From Anaerolineales bacterium UBA6055 (GTDB lineage Bacteria; Chloroflexota; Anaerolineae; Aggregatilineales; Phototrophicaceae), in assembly GCA_002428985.1 (NCBI GenBank), contig DIYL01000040.1, forward strand, positions 83,595 through 147,594: DNA of 64,000 nucleotides, written 5' to 3'. Numbering within the stretch: the stretch's first letter is position 1; each line of letters begins with the position of its first letter. Of the stretch, positions 43,131 to 52,711 are shown piece after piece. The notes under the pieces are model-generated. The model saw only the letters and a list, made by a program, of their open reading frames with translations, was not told the DNA's origin and did no database searches. Both the position numbers and the translations under genes were made by a program.

Positions 43131-44792
43131 ATGAAACGGTTGAGATTTTTAATTCTTTTGAGTGCATTACTTAGTTTATTTGTGATACCAGCATTCGCAC
43201 AAGTTGGTACCGTTGCAACGGTCACACAAGATTTGAGCATGAGAGTTGGACCCGGTGTTGACTGGCGACTCATAAAAGTGATGCCGGTTGGTACAAATGT
43301 CGCTGTTGATGGGCGTGATGTGACTGGATCATGGGTACGCGGTGTTGATCAGAATGGTGATGCTGGATGGATGGCTGCTCGTTTCTTGAGTATCGGAACT
43401 GACGGTGCATTTAATTTACCTGTGATTGATCGCGAAGCACCATTATCTGTCGGTGCACCTGCACCGGGGGCTGTATCGGTTGCTGTAGTTGTGGATGATA
43501 CTGCTGAAGAAGCACCAGCAGAAACTGTGGCTGTACCGACGGGGGGAAGTGCAACCACAACATCAGGTGTAACACTAAATATTCGTAGTGGCCCAAGTAC
43601 AGAGTATCGTATTGTAGGCAAACTAGCAGCTGGTGAAGCATTTAATATTGATGGGCGCGACTCTGGAATTGGTTGGGTACGTGGTGTCAATACATCAGGT
43701 ATTGTCGGTTGGGTGTCGGTAACATTTACTGGACTAACTTATGACCAAACTGCATCCCTGCCAATTGTTGAAATCGGCTCACCGTTTGGTTTAGCGGTTC
43801 CAAGTGCACCTGTGGCTGAAGAAGCTGTTGTTGCTGATACAACTGTGACGAATGTTCAGCCAATCGCTAGCACTGCACCTGTAAGTGGCTTTGCCGTTGG
43901 TGGTCAGGTTCAAGATTTTAGTGGTGCAGCAGAAAATGCGATGCGTTCAGCTGGTATGACATGGGTAAAACGTCAAGTTGTTTATGATCGTGGTGCGAGT
44001 CCACAATCATTTGCTAGCTGGATTAACGATGCTCACGCTCGTGGATTCCGTATTTTGTTGAGTGTTAAAGGGCATCCACAAGATATTCTTGATCCAAACT
44101 TCTTCGGCGAATATGCAGGTTTTGTCGGTGGTTTGGCGGCACTTGGCGCAGATGCAATTGAAGTTTGGAACGAAATGAACATTGATCGTGAATGGCCAGC
44201 AGGTCAGATTAATCCTGCCGCTTATGTGAACATGCTCGCGCCTGCATACAATTCGATTAAAGCTAATAATCCGAATACTATGGTCATTAGTGGTGCGCCT
44301 GCACCAACAGGATTCTTTGGTGGCTGTGGTGGCAATGGTTGTGACGATGCACCATATATTGCCGGAATGGCAGCTGCTGGGGCAGGAAATTATATGGATT
44401 GTGTTGGTATTCACTACAATGAAGGTATTATCCCACCATCACAACGGAGTGGCGACCCACGTAGCGAACACTATTCCCGTTACTTCTGGGGTATGATTGA
44501 TGCTTACCGTGCATCCTTTAGTCAGCCTCTATGCTTTACTGAAATTGGATACCTCTCACCAGAAGGTTATGGTCCATTGCCCGGTGGCTTTGCATGGGCG
44601 GGTGGTACAACTGTTGCACAACACGCGGCATGGTTAGGACAGGCTAAAGACCTTTCTGCAAGTAGTGGCGTCGTTCGCTTATTCATTGTTTGGAATGTTG
44701 ATTTCTCTCAATATGGTAGTGATCCACAGGGTGGATACGCAATTATTCGTCCAGGTGGTGGTTGCCCAGCCTGTGCTGAGCTTGCAAACTAA
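43131..44792 (+). CDS. secreted clan GH-A glycosidase-like protein with two SH3b domains (quartet member 1)
   Basis: 553 residues: a signal peptide ending at PAFAQ (about residue 24), SH3b domains at about 25-88 and 143-202, an Ala/Val/Pro linker, and a C-terminal TIM-barrel domain at 255-553. The barrel has the clan GH-A catalytic pair: acid/base Glu348 in IEVWNEMNIDREWP and nucleophile Glu471 in LCFTEIGYL, as in GH39/GH5-like enzymes. Both are intact, so a glycosidase is likely; the substrate is unknown. SH3b domains should anchor it to the wall or polysaccharide. GAGGGAAA precedes the ATG. Three related glycosidases follow. Confidence 0.83.
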   Translation: MKRLRFLILLSALLSLFVIPAFAQVGTVATVTQDLSMRVGPGVDWRLIKVMPVGTNVAVDGRDVTGSWVRGVDQNGDAGWMAARFLSIGTDGAFNLPVIDREAPLSVGAPAPGAVSVAVVVDDTAEEAPAETVAVPTGGSATTTSGVTLNIRSGPSTEYRIVGKLAAGEAFNIDGRDSGIGWVRGVNTSGIVGWVSVTFTGLTYDQTASLPIVEIGSPFGLAVPSAPVAEEAVVADTTVTNVQPIASTAPVSGFAVGGQVQDFSGAAENAMRSAGMTWVKRQVVYDRGASPQSFASWINDAHARGFRILLSVKGHPQDILDPNFFGEYAGFVGGLAALGADAIEVWNEMNIDREWPAGQINPAAYVNMLAPAYNSIKANNPNTMVISGAPAPTGFFGGCGGNGCDDAPYIAGMAAAGAGNYMDCVGIHYNEGIIPPSQRSGDPRSEHYSRYFWGMIDAYRASFSQPLCFTEIGYLSPEGYGPLPGGFAWAGGTTVAQHAAWLGQAKDLSASSGVVRLFIVWNVDFSQYGSDPQGGYAIIRPGGGCPACAELAN

Positions 44793-44834
44793 TCGACTGT
44801 ACAGACTGTAACAAGTTTTATACAATGCAACATG

Positions 44835-44860
44835 CGGGGGCGTTGGATTAACGTACCCCG
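44835..44860 (+). terminator. hairpin after the first glycosidase gene
   Basis: Arms CGGGG (44835-44839) and CCCCG (44856-44860), extended inside by CGTT/AACG, followed by a T/G-rich run. It could terminate or attenuate transcription ahead of the next glycosidase gene. Confidence 0.5.
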
Positions 44861-44894
44861 TGTGTTTGTATAGTGAAAGTGACCAAGGTAGGTT

Positions 44895-47822
44895 ATGACA
44901 GCAACTGAACCGAATATGCAACCTGTCTATCCGCCTCCACAGCAACGTGGGAGTGGTGCAGGATGTTGGTTGACAGCCATCATCTCCCTGTTTGTAGCGA
45001 CAATGCTGGTAATGGTCGGTTTATTTTTACCGCCATTCAGCTTGTATGATCGCTTATTTGGCGAACAATATGAACTGTTGTCTGTTGAAAACTTGAGTGT
45101 TACCTATGGTAACGAATTCTCTGTGGGCATACCCGAAGATGATACAGGTGAGAATTTTGGTGTCCAACTGTCGAGCGTATCACTAAACGACTTTGAAACT
45201 GCGAATGTGACAGCTGGTGAGTGGATTACTGCTGCGAAGAGTAGCCTACCTTTTTATTTAGCATTGCAGGGTCCAGTCTACACGTTAGACGCTAATGGAA
45301 CGCCACCGGATACCCTAAACTTTTCTCTGAATTTGCCCGTAAATATAGCGACAACCCAAGTGCTTGACATTTATGGGTGGACAGGCTTGGAGTGGCGATT
45401 TATCCCATCTGTTAAGGCAAATGGTGTAGCCAATGGTACAGCTGACTTTGTACCGCAACAGGTCGCCATTTTTCAGACAATCCCTGCACCACCGACTGTA
45501 CTTGTGACATATGATGTGACACAAGAACTTAATGAAGATGTTGCTAATCTGGCGACGATTGTCAGTCCGGCAGGTTTACAACCTTCTCGACAGGGCACAC
45601 TCATCGGTAGCCTTGCACCGGGGGCTGATGATAACTCTGGCTATTTGTTTATGCCGATGATTAGTAATTATGATGATCCCCGCGCGACTGACCCCGAGAC
45701 TGTTGAACTTATTTTGTCTAACCCTGTACTACGTGACGAACATATCTCGCAGATTACGTCTGTTGCAAGCCAGAATGGGTACGATGGTATTATGATTGAC
45801 TATCGGGATTTGGCAGACGAATCGCGTGAAAATTTCACTCTATTTATGGACGAGCTGAATGCGAGCTTGTCTGAGGTTGGTCTGTTAGTTGGTACTGTTG
45901 TTCCCAGCGCGACCAATAGATCAGGAGATTGGGAGACCGGGGCATACGATTGGCGAGCGATTGGCCAAGCTGTTGATTACCTGAAAATTCGCATGAGTAT
46001 GAACCCACAAGCATTTGGTCCCGAGGATACACAATTTGTCAATGCGATGATGAGTTGGGCGATTGATGAAGTTGACCGCTATAAAATCTTGATGGGTCTC
46101 AGCGCACAATCTGTCCGTGAGATTGATGGTGTGTTTACCCGAATCGGGTATGACGAAGCGATTGCGGGGATGGGAAATGTTGTTGTCGAAGCAACTGACA
46201 TTAGTGAAACTGGATCGATTGAACCGGGGAGTGAAGTCCGTGCATCACTTGATGGACTGACTGCTGTCGCAGGTGTTGATACCATTTTGAATGCGCCATT
46301 CCTTGACTACTTAGATGATGATGGCAATGAACTTGCTCGTATTTGGTTAGCAAATCCTTCTGCGCTGAGTTATCGGATGGAACGTACGATACCATTTGCT
46401 GTCGGTGGTGTTGCCTTTGATGACTTGCTGACAGATGATCTCATTGAAGGTCTGACAACCGCAATTTTAAATTATAAAGCGCAAGTTCCGGCGGTATCGT
46501 CACCAACTGATTTGGCATTACGTTGGTCAATTGAGGGCAGTGATGGTGTCGTTGATGAGGTTTTGACGGGATTAAGCGAAGACCTTGTTGTGACATTGAC
46601 TGCTCCGGATGGAAACTATGCTATCAATATCGCTGTAGTGGGGGTTGGTGAAGAAACTGAAAGCCAGCGAACAGGGGCTGCTGTTGCATTATTTGCACCA
46701 ACATCAACTCCAACACCCTTACCAACTGCTACTCCAACACCCATCCCGACGGAAACTCCGACACCTGTTCCTGTAACATTGACGTCTCCACCACCTCCAC
46801 CATCTGATACTGGTGGAACGGTTGGCACAACAAACGATGGTGGCGGGGTGAGCGTCCCAAGCGGTGGCGGATTTAGCGCTGTAGCTCCTCCACCCGGAAG
46901 TATCAATATCGAAATTGGTGGGCACGTGACGAGTACAAATAGTAGCCGTGCAATCATACCGATGCAACAAGCAGGTATGACATGGATGAAGATTCAGGCA
47001 CGCTACAATCAGGGCGGTCCACCCGACATATCTGCTGATATTGCCAATGCCAAGAATAATGGCTTTAAAATATTGGTCGGTACAGTCGGAAATCCAGCAG
47101 AGCTTGGTCAAGGCGGACAGGGCTACATCAATAATTATGCCGATTGGCTGGCACGCGTCGCTGGCTGGGGTGCTGATGCGATTGAAGTTTGGAATGAGCC
47201 AAATCTGAGCCGTGAATGGCCTGAAGGACAGATTAGTGGCGAAATGTATGCTGGCATGCTAGCTGTCGCCTATCAACGTATTAAAGCTGTAAATCCTGGT
47301 GTAATGGTGATTAGTGGAGCCCCTGCACCTACCGGAGCTGAAGCTGCATTCCCGGGGCAGGTTATGAATGATGATAACTGGTTGCGCCAGATGATTGCTG
47401 CTGGTGGTTTAAATTATGCCGATTGTGTTGGTATTCATTACAATGAGGGCATTGTTCCACCTAGCCAAACAACCGGCGACCCCCGTGATAATTACTATAC
47501 CCGTTATTTTTATGGGATGTTAAACACTTACTATAGTTTGACAGGTAAACCTTTATGTTTTACGGAAATCGGTTACCTGACATCAGAAGGATACCCAGCA
47601 TTACCATCATTCTTTAGCTGGGCAGAAAATGTGACTCTAGGACAACAGGCTGCATGGGTTGCAGAAGCGGCTGCACTTGCTTCCCAAAGTGGGCAAGTAC
47701 GCTTGTTCATTGTATGGAACATCGACTTCACGGTCTACAATTCGGACCCGCAAGCAGGCTACGCGATTGTGCGTCCTGATGGGTCGTGTCCGGCATGTGC
47801 CGCCTTAGCGCAAGCAAGATAA
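44895..47822 (+). CDS. membrane-anchored fusion of GH18-like and clan GH-A domains (quartet member 2)
   Basis: 975 residues. After a cytosolic tail one membrane segment lies at about 26-50 (GCWLTAIISLFVATMLVMVG). Residues about 200-500 resemble GH18 spore-germination-type barrels; the catalytic strand reads YDGIMIDYRDLAD, where the usual DxDxE Glu is Arg, so this domain is probably non-catalytic. A Thr/Pro stalk (TPTPLPTATPTPIPTETPT) follows. The last 300 residues are a GH-A barrel very close to member 1, with Glu768 in EVWNEPNLSREWPEG and Glu891 in LCFTEIGYL. The active barrel would be displayed on a stalk outside the membrane. It precedes member 3 by 15 bases. Confidence 0.82.
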   Translation: MTATEPNMQPVYPPPQQRGSGAGCWLTAIISLFVATMLVMVGLFLPPFSLYDRLFGEQYELLSVENLSVTYGNEFSVGIPEDDTGENFGVQLSSVSLNDFETANVTAGEWITAAKSSLPFYLALQGPVYTLDANGTPPDTLNFSLNLPVNIATTQVLDIYGWTGLEWRFIPSVKANGVANGTADFVPQQVAIFQTIPAPPTVLVTYDVTQELNEDVANLATIVSPAGLQPSRQGTLIGSLAPGADDNSGYLFMPMISNYDDPRATDPETVELILSNPVLRDEHISQITSVASQNGYDGIMIDYRDLADESRENFTLFMDELNASLSEVGLLVGTVVPSATNRSGDWETGAYDWRAIGQAVDYLKIRMSMNPQAFGPEDTQFVNAMMSWAIDEVDRYKILMGLSAQSVREIDGVFTRIGYDEAIAGMGNVVVEATDISETGSIEPGSEVRASLDGLTAVAGVDTILNAPFLDYLDDDGNELARIWLANPSALSYRMERTIPFAVGGVAFDDLLTDDLIEGLTTAILNYKAQVPAVSSPTDLALRWSIEGSDGVVDEVLTGLSEDLVVTLTAPDGNYAINIAVVGVGEETESQRTGAAVALFAPTSTPTPLPTATPTPIPTETPTPVPVTLTSPPPPPSDTGGTVGTTNDGGGVSVPSGGGFSAVAPPPGSINIEIGGHVTSTNSSRAIIPMQQAGMTWMKIQARYNQGGPPDISADIANAKNNGFKILVGTVGNPAELGQGGQGYINNYADWLARVAGWGADAIEVWNEPNLSREWPEGQISGEMYAGMLAVAYQRIKAVNPGVMVISGAPAPTGAEAAFPGQVMNDDNWLRQMIAAGGLNYADCVGIHYNEGIVPPSQTTGDPRDNYYTRYFYGMLNTYYSLTGKPLCFTEIGYLTSEGYPALPSFFSWAENVTLGQQAAWVAEAAALASQSGQVRLFIVWNIDFTVYNSDPQAGYAIVRPDGSCPACAALAQAR

Positions 47823-47837
47823 GGAGCAAAACGCGAT

Positions 47838-49319
47838 ATGACTACACGTACAACTGTTCGCAAACAAATACGCGGATTTGTCATTATATGGACGGCAATC
47901 ACGTTCATTATGGGCTTATCCACATTTTTAGCGATTTTCTTCAATTACAGTCCGGTGACCCTATTGGGTGATGATTCGGATCGTCCAATTCCTTTAGATG
48001 CGTCATCGAGTAATGGCGATAGTCAAAATGCAGCGGCTGTGGTTGTCTTGCCGAGTATTTCGCCACAACCATCACAGACTCCAACCGAGATTCCGCCAAC
48101 TGCAACACGGGATATTCTCATGGAACAAGCGACTGCCGATGCGATTGCTTTGAGTGCTGCGACTGCGGTTCCGACAGAGCCTCCTACAGCGACACCACTA
48201 CCAACAGCAACGCCTACACTGTTGCCGGTAGAAGATGAACGCTATCAAACTGGGATTCAAGTCCAATATACATTAGATTTTAACCCTGATAATCAAGATG
48301 GTTGGTATCGTTCGGTATCAGAAGACCTTGGTTTGCGTTGGGTCAAACAGCAAGTCCGTTGGGAATTGATGGAACCTGTACCGGGTCAGATAGACTGGAG
48401 TGTATTGGATCTGGTCGTTCCTAGTGCTGAGAAGTTTGGTATTAAACTGATGCTGTCGGTTGTGACTGCGCCTGATTGGACACGCGAACCGGGTGTATTT
48501 ATTGAACGTCACGGCCCTCCCGCCGATCCAAAAGTCTTTGCTGACTTTGTTGGGAAAATCCTCGAACGTTACCCCGGTAGTATTCATGCTGTGGAAGTCT
48601 GGAACGAACAGAATATTGACCGCGAGTGGACATCTATTTATGGTTTGAGTGCGCGTAATTATGTCACCATGTTGCAGACCACTTACGAGACAATCAAAGC
48701 AATTGACCCCGGTATTATCGTGATCAGTGGGGCATTGTCTCCAACAGGTTTGAACGACGGGATTGGTGCGTATGACGACTTTGTTTATATGGATCAAATG
48801 ATTGCTGCCGGAATGCTTAACTATACAGATTGTGTCGGCGCACATCATAACGGTTATAATATCAGCCCTGACTTCCGTTACAACGAAGTGCCAAATGATC
48901 CCTCTGCAATCTTCCGTGGTCCGTTTGATAACCCGCATCATAGCTGGAGTTTCCGTAGCACATTAGAAGGTTATGCTAACCGGATTCGGGCGGCAGGTTT
49001 TGATACAAAGCTATGTGTAACAGAGTTTGGATGGCCTGTAACAGAAGATCTTGGCGGTTACCCAGCGGGCTTCGAATTTGCACGGGACAACACGCTTGAA
49101 GAACAAGCACTCTGGATTCCTAAAGCGATGGGTAATATGGAAGAATGGGGTTTTGTCTGGCTTGCATTCATCTGGAACTTTAACTATGCACCGCAAGCTG
49201 GTTGGGCGACAAATAATGATAATGTCCCGTATTCACTGATCGGGCCAGAATTTACATTCCGTCCTGCTTATGATTCAATCCGCGAATGGCAACGCGAATA
49301 TCTAGAGCGAACTGGCTAA
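47838..49319 (+). CDS. membrane-anchored clan GH-A glycosidase (quartet member 3)
   Basis: 493 residues: one membrane segment at about 13-37 (FVIIWTAITFIMGLSTFLAI), a Thr/Pro-rich stalk to about 130, and a GH-A barrel from 138. The acid/base is Glu257 in AVEVWNEQNIDREW and the nucleophile Glu396 in LCVTEFGWP; both are present. The domain keeps the IVISGALSPTG and DCVGAHHNG motifs of the other members. It is in tandem with members 2 and 4 (15 and 4 bases apart), so all probably share a transcript. Stalk plus anchor suggests action on the cell's own or an incoming surface glycan. Confidence 0.83.
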   Translation: MTTRTTVRKQIRGFVIIWTAITFIMGLSTFLAIFFNYSPVTLLGDDSDRPIPLDASSSNGDSQNAAAVVVLPSISPQPSQTPTEIPPTATRDILMEQATADAIALSAATAVPTEPPTATPLPTATPTLLPVEDERYQTGIQVQYTLDFNPDNQDGWYRSVSEDLGLRWVKQQVRWELMEPVPGQIDWSVLDLVVPSAEKFGIKLMLSVVTAPDWTREPGVFIERHGPPADPKVFADFVGKILERYPGSIHAVEVWNEQNIDREWTSIYGLSARNYVTMLQTTYETIKAIDPGIIVISGALSPTGLNDGIGAYDDFVYMDQMIAAGMLNYTDCVGAHHNGYNISPDFRYNEVPNDPSAIFRGPFDNPHHSWSFRSTLEGYANRIRAAGFDTKLCVTEFGWPVTEDLGGYPAGFEFARDNTLEEQALWIPKAMGNMEEWGFVWLAFIWNFNYAPQAGWATNNDNVPYSLIGPEFTFRPAYDSIREWQREYLERTG

Positions 49320-49323
49320 TCAT

Positions 49324-50583
49324 ATGCAATTAAAATTTTCAAAGAAGGTCATAGCTGGACTGATTGGTCTGGCTGTGACCTTTATTCTTGTCTCAGGTTT
49401 ATTTATCGCGCTAAACTCCGATAACGATCCATTTCATGCGCGTGCCGTGACTGATCCGGCTTTCCCTTCGCTGACGTATACCATACAGACATTCCTGTGG
49501 TGGGATGGTGGACAAGTTGGGACACATCTTGATTGGGTCCGCCTCATGTCGTACAGTCACATCAAACAGACATTTGCATGGCGTGATCTCCAACCACTAG
49601 AAGATACATGGGACTGGGATCAAGCTGATCGCATTATGGAAGAGGTAGAACGACGCGATTTAAAGGTGATCGCGCGATTGGGACAAGTACCTGATTGGGC
49701 ACAACCTGATGATTATCGCGAGGCAGATATAGAAGTCGATGAACGCCATGATGTCCCTGCACAAGATATAGATGACTGGCGAAATTATTGCTTTACCGTC
49801 GCCGATCGGTATAAAGACCGGAGCATTGTTGCTTATCAAATTTGGAATGAGCCAAACCTAACCCGTGAATGGGGTAACAAACGACCTGACCCAGCAGGTT
49901 ATGTTGAGTTACTAGCCGTTTGTAGTGAGGCAATTCGGGATGCCGATGCTGATGTAATTATCATCTCAGCGGGGCTTGCACCAACTGGCAATAATGATGA
50001 TATCGCAATACCAGATGATGTTTATTTGGATGCGATGTATCGTAACAACTTTCAGCAATATGTCGATGTTGTGGGGGTACATGCACCGGGATTTGCTCCA
50101 CCCGAATATGGACCAGACGACGCCGAGGCAGATGGTCGTGGACGTTGGTTTACGTTTCGGCGTATTGAGGATCTGCGTAAGATTATGATCCAGTATGATG
50201 ATGATGCGCGGCAGATGGCGATTTTAGAATTTGGATATACAACTGATACACGGGATGCCGACTCTGATTATTCTTGGTATGCGGTTACAGAAGAAGAACA
50301 AGCGGATATGTTGTTGCGTGCGTATGATTATGCGATCGAACATTGGCGACCATGGATTGGGGTGATGTCACTGATTTATTTGCCGAGCCCTGCATGGACA
50401 CCCGAAAATGAAGAATATTGGTGGGCGATTAGTAAATCTGATACGGGTGAGCATCGTCCAGCATTTTTTGCTTTGGCAAACATGCAGAAAGTTTGTGATG
50501 ATTTTGTCATCCCCGAACGTGAATCCGATAGTCCAGTTGCATTAGGTCTAGAGCCTGCTCCAATTTGCCCTTCCCTGAATTAA
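49324..50583 (+). CDS. membrane-anchored clan GH-A glycosidase (quartet member 4)
   Basis: 419 residues: one membrane segment at about 9-30 (VIAGLIGLAVTFILVSGLFI), then directly a GH-A barrel without a long stalk. Catalytic residues are Glu176 in QIWNEPNLTREWG and Glu302 in AILEFGYTTDT. Core motifs match the other three (IIISAGLAPTG, VDVVGVHAPG), but it is the most diverged, with the loop after the acid/base strand containing an Asp-rich insertion. Its start lies four bases after member 3. The glycosyltransferase gene follows 61 bases on. Confidence 0.83.
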   Translation: MQLKFSKKVIAGLIGLAVTFILVSGLFIALNSDNDPFHARAVTDPAFPSLTYTIQTFLWWDGGQVGTHLDWVRLMSYSHIKQTFAWRDLQPLEDTWDWDQADRIMEEVERRDLKVIARLGQVPDWAQPDDYREADIEVDERHDVPAQDIDDWRNYCFTVADRYKDRSIVAYQIWNEPNLTREWGNKRPDPAGYVELLAVCSEAIRDADADVIIISAGLAPTGNNDDIAIPDDVYLDAMYRNNFQQYVDVVGVHAPGFAPPEYGPDDAEADGRGRWFTFRRIEDLRKIMIQYDDDARQMAILEFGYTTDTRDADSDYSWYAVTEEEQADMLLRAYDYAIEHWRPWIGVMSLIYLPSPAWTPENEEYWWAISKSDTGEHRPAFFALANMQKVCDDFVIPERESDSPVALGLEPAPICPSLN

Positions 50584-50644
50584 TGCCTATATCCGTGTTA
50601 TACGGTACAATTGTGCGAGTTAGATAGATTGAGTTTTTAGACAA

Positions 50645-52711
50645 ATGGCGAAAGGTCACTTCGTGTTAACAAGTCGAGTAAGTTATGCGATTGCGGTTGG
50701 GATACTATTGCTTGCCGCTTTCTTTCGAATGACCGATTTGGCAACCCTCCCACCCGGTTTGAGCGATAACGAAATTACCAATGCGCGCTTTGTTGATAAC
50801 GTCAAACAGGGGCAGATTTCTGTTTTTTATGATTTTGATGACGAGGGACGCGAAGGACTTTACCATGTTGTTGTAGCCTTCATTACTGTTTTTACAGGCG
50901 AAGGAACACTAGGGTATCGCATCTTATCAGTATGGCTTGGTTTGTTGTCGATTGCGATGATTTATACACTAGCTCGACATTTGTTTAATCCAACAGTGGG
51001 TATCCTATCTGCGGGATTGCTTGCTGTTAATATGACGAGTATTTTGCTTGCGCGTACAGTATCCAGTGATGCTGTTGTAATTTTCCTTGCGGCAGCAACA
51101 ATGCTCGCGTTATCGCGTTCGTTGCCGATTTATCGTACAACGCGGATTGTTACGGCGAATACGTTATCTTTTGCTGTGCTTGGTGTCGTTTGGGGGATTA
51201 GTTTCTATATTCATCCATCCAGCTTGTTTATTGTGCTGGGGAGTATGATATTCATCATATATCTGTTGTTTATTCGTCGGGCGATGTCGCGTATACGTCG
51301 GAGTTATACCGGATTTGCGATTCTAGTGATGTTGATTATTACAATGCCCTACTTGATTTCATCTATTAATCGCCCCGAATTAGCTGCTGGTCAACGTATC
51401 TTCTCAGATTACTCAAACGGTATTATTAGCTCGGTTGCCAATGGGTTGCAAGCAATTGTGCTTGAGGGAGATACTAATCCACTTCATAATTTGTCTGGGC
51501 GACCACTGGTTGACGCCTTTAGTGGTTTATTGATGTTATTCGGATTTTTTACTGCATTATATCGCTGGCGTGAACCACGTTTTATGTTGCCAACACTGAT
51601 GTTTGTGTTTAGCTTACCTGTGGCAATGGTGGTATCGAATAGCCCGAATTTTTCTCAATTTGGTATTATACTACCCCCCTTAATGCTGTTGTTTGGGGTT
51701 GGTGCATATTCGATTCTGCGCTTATCAGTTTTTCGTGATCCTGTATTTCGATGGATGGCAATTGCTGGTGTGATTCTGATTCTCTCATTTAACACGCTGT
51801 GGACATGGCAAGATTTATTTGTCGTTTGGCGAACAAATGACGATGTTATGACTGCATTTAATGGTGAATTGGGACAAATAGCGCATCATCTAGATGTAAC
51901 AGGGGACGACATCCCGACTGTATTGTGTAATTCTGAATGGCAGTTGGAAACGTCTACTATTGATTTGAATGACAGCGATACAATGCTTTTTATGATGAAT
52001 CGCGCGAATTTTGAGTTTCGTGAAGCTGATTGCTCATCAAGTATGATATTCGCTGATGGTGGGGCTAACGAGCAAATTGTGTTCTTTGATGAGACAACTC
52101 GCGACATGATGTATCCCTATTTGCAAGATTGGCTCAATAACGGGACGTATGTGGTTGATAGTGTGCCCCGTGATGCTATTATTCAGCTAGAAACCAGCGA
52201 CCTTGTTGCTGATACAGCAGGCGCATTTATCACAACATCTCCGGTTGCTTATGCTCCAGAAGCCGTTGGTGCAATTCAACCTGTATCACCGCCGATACGA
52301 TTTGGTGGGAATCTGACATTTTTGGGATATGAACCAGAAATTGAACGGACTTACTCGCCCGGTGATGTGATTGACGTGATCACTTATTGGCGAGTTGAAG
52401 GTTTGTTACCTCGTGATTTGACATTGTTTACGCATGTTTTGTCCGATCCTGTGACGTTGTTTGCTAATCGGGATGTTATCAGTGTTAATCCAAATCGACT
52501 ACAAGAGCGTGATGTATTCATTCAAGTGACGCAGATTCAATTACCAGAAACAGCTCTGCCGACAGAGTATTTTATCTCGGTTGGGGCATATGGCGAATCG
52601 ATTGAAGATCGTCTGGATGTATTTCTTGATGATGCTCCATTTGGTAACCGTATCTTTTTATATTCGATTGACGTTTTACCTTTGCCCGAAGCTGAAGAAA
52701 GTGGAAATTAA
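50645..52711 (+). CDS. GT39/ArnT-like membrane glycosyltransferase with C-terminal beta domain
   Basis: 688 residues. About twelve membrane segments up to residue 395 follow the ArnT/PMT_2 plan; the first outer loop reads LPPGLSDNEITNARFVDNVK, where the acidic pair is Asp-Asn-Glu. The C-terminal soluble part includes LTFLGYEPEIERTYSPGD, a beta-sandwich found at the end of several such Chloroflexota proteins. It could put sugars on proteins or lipids outside the cell. It sits at the end of the glycosidase quartet and overlaps the RNase Z start (TAATG). Whether it makes the glycan the glycosidases act on is inference. Confidence 0.8.
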   Translation: MAKGHFVLTSRVSYAIAVGILLLAAFFRMTDLATLPPGLSDNEITNARFVDNVKQGQISVFYDFDDEGREGLYHVVVAFITVFTGEGTLGYRILSVWLGLLSIAMIYTLARHLFNPTVGILSAGLLAVNMTSILLARTVSSDAVVIFLAAATMLALSRSLPIYRTTRIVTANTLSFAVLGVVWGISFYIHPSSLFIVLGSMIFIIYLLFIRRAMSRIRRSYTGFAILVMLIITMPYLISSINRPELAAGQRIFSDYSNGIISSVANGLQAIVLEGDTNPLHNLSGRPLVDAFSGLLMLFGFFTALYRWREPRFMLPTLMFVFSLPVAMVVSNSPNFSQFGIILPPLMLLFGVGAYSILRLSVFRDPVFRWMAIAGVILILSFNTLWTWQDLFVVWRTNDDVMTAFNGELGQIAHHLDVTGDDIPTVLCNSEWQLETSTIDLNDSDTMLFMMNRANFEFREADCSSSMIFADGGANEQIVFFDETTRDMMYPYLQDWLNNGTYVVDSVPRDAIIQLETSDLVADTAGAFITTSPVAYAPEAVGAIQPVSPPIRFGGNLTFLGYEPEIERTYSPGDVIDVITYWRVEGLLPRDLTLFTHVLSDPVTLFANRDVISVNPNRLQERDVFIQVTQIQLPETALPTEYFISVGAYGESIEDRLDVFLDDAPFGNRIFLYSIDVLPLPEAEESGN

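Noticed and set aside
46616..46957. Minus-strand Val/Gly-rich frame of 113 codons
   Set aside because: Antisense of the Thr/Pro stalk of the second glycosidase, a repeat-driven shadow.
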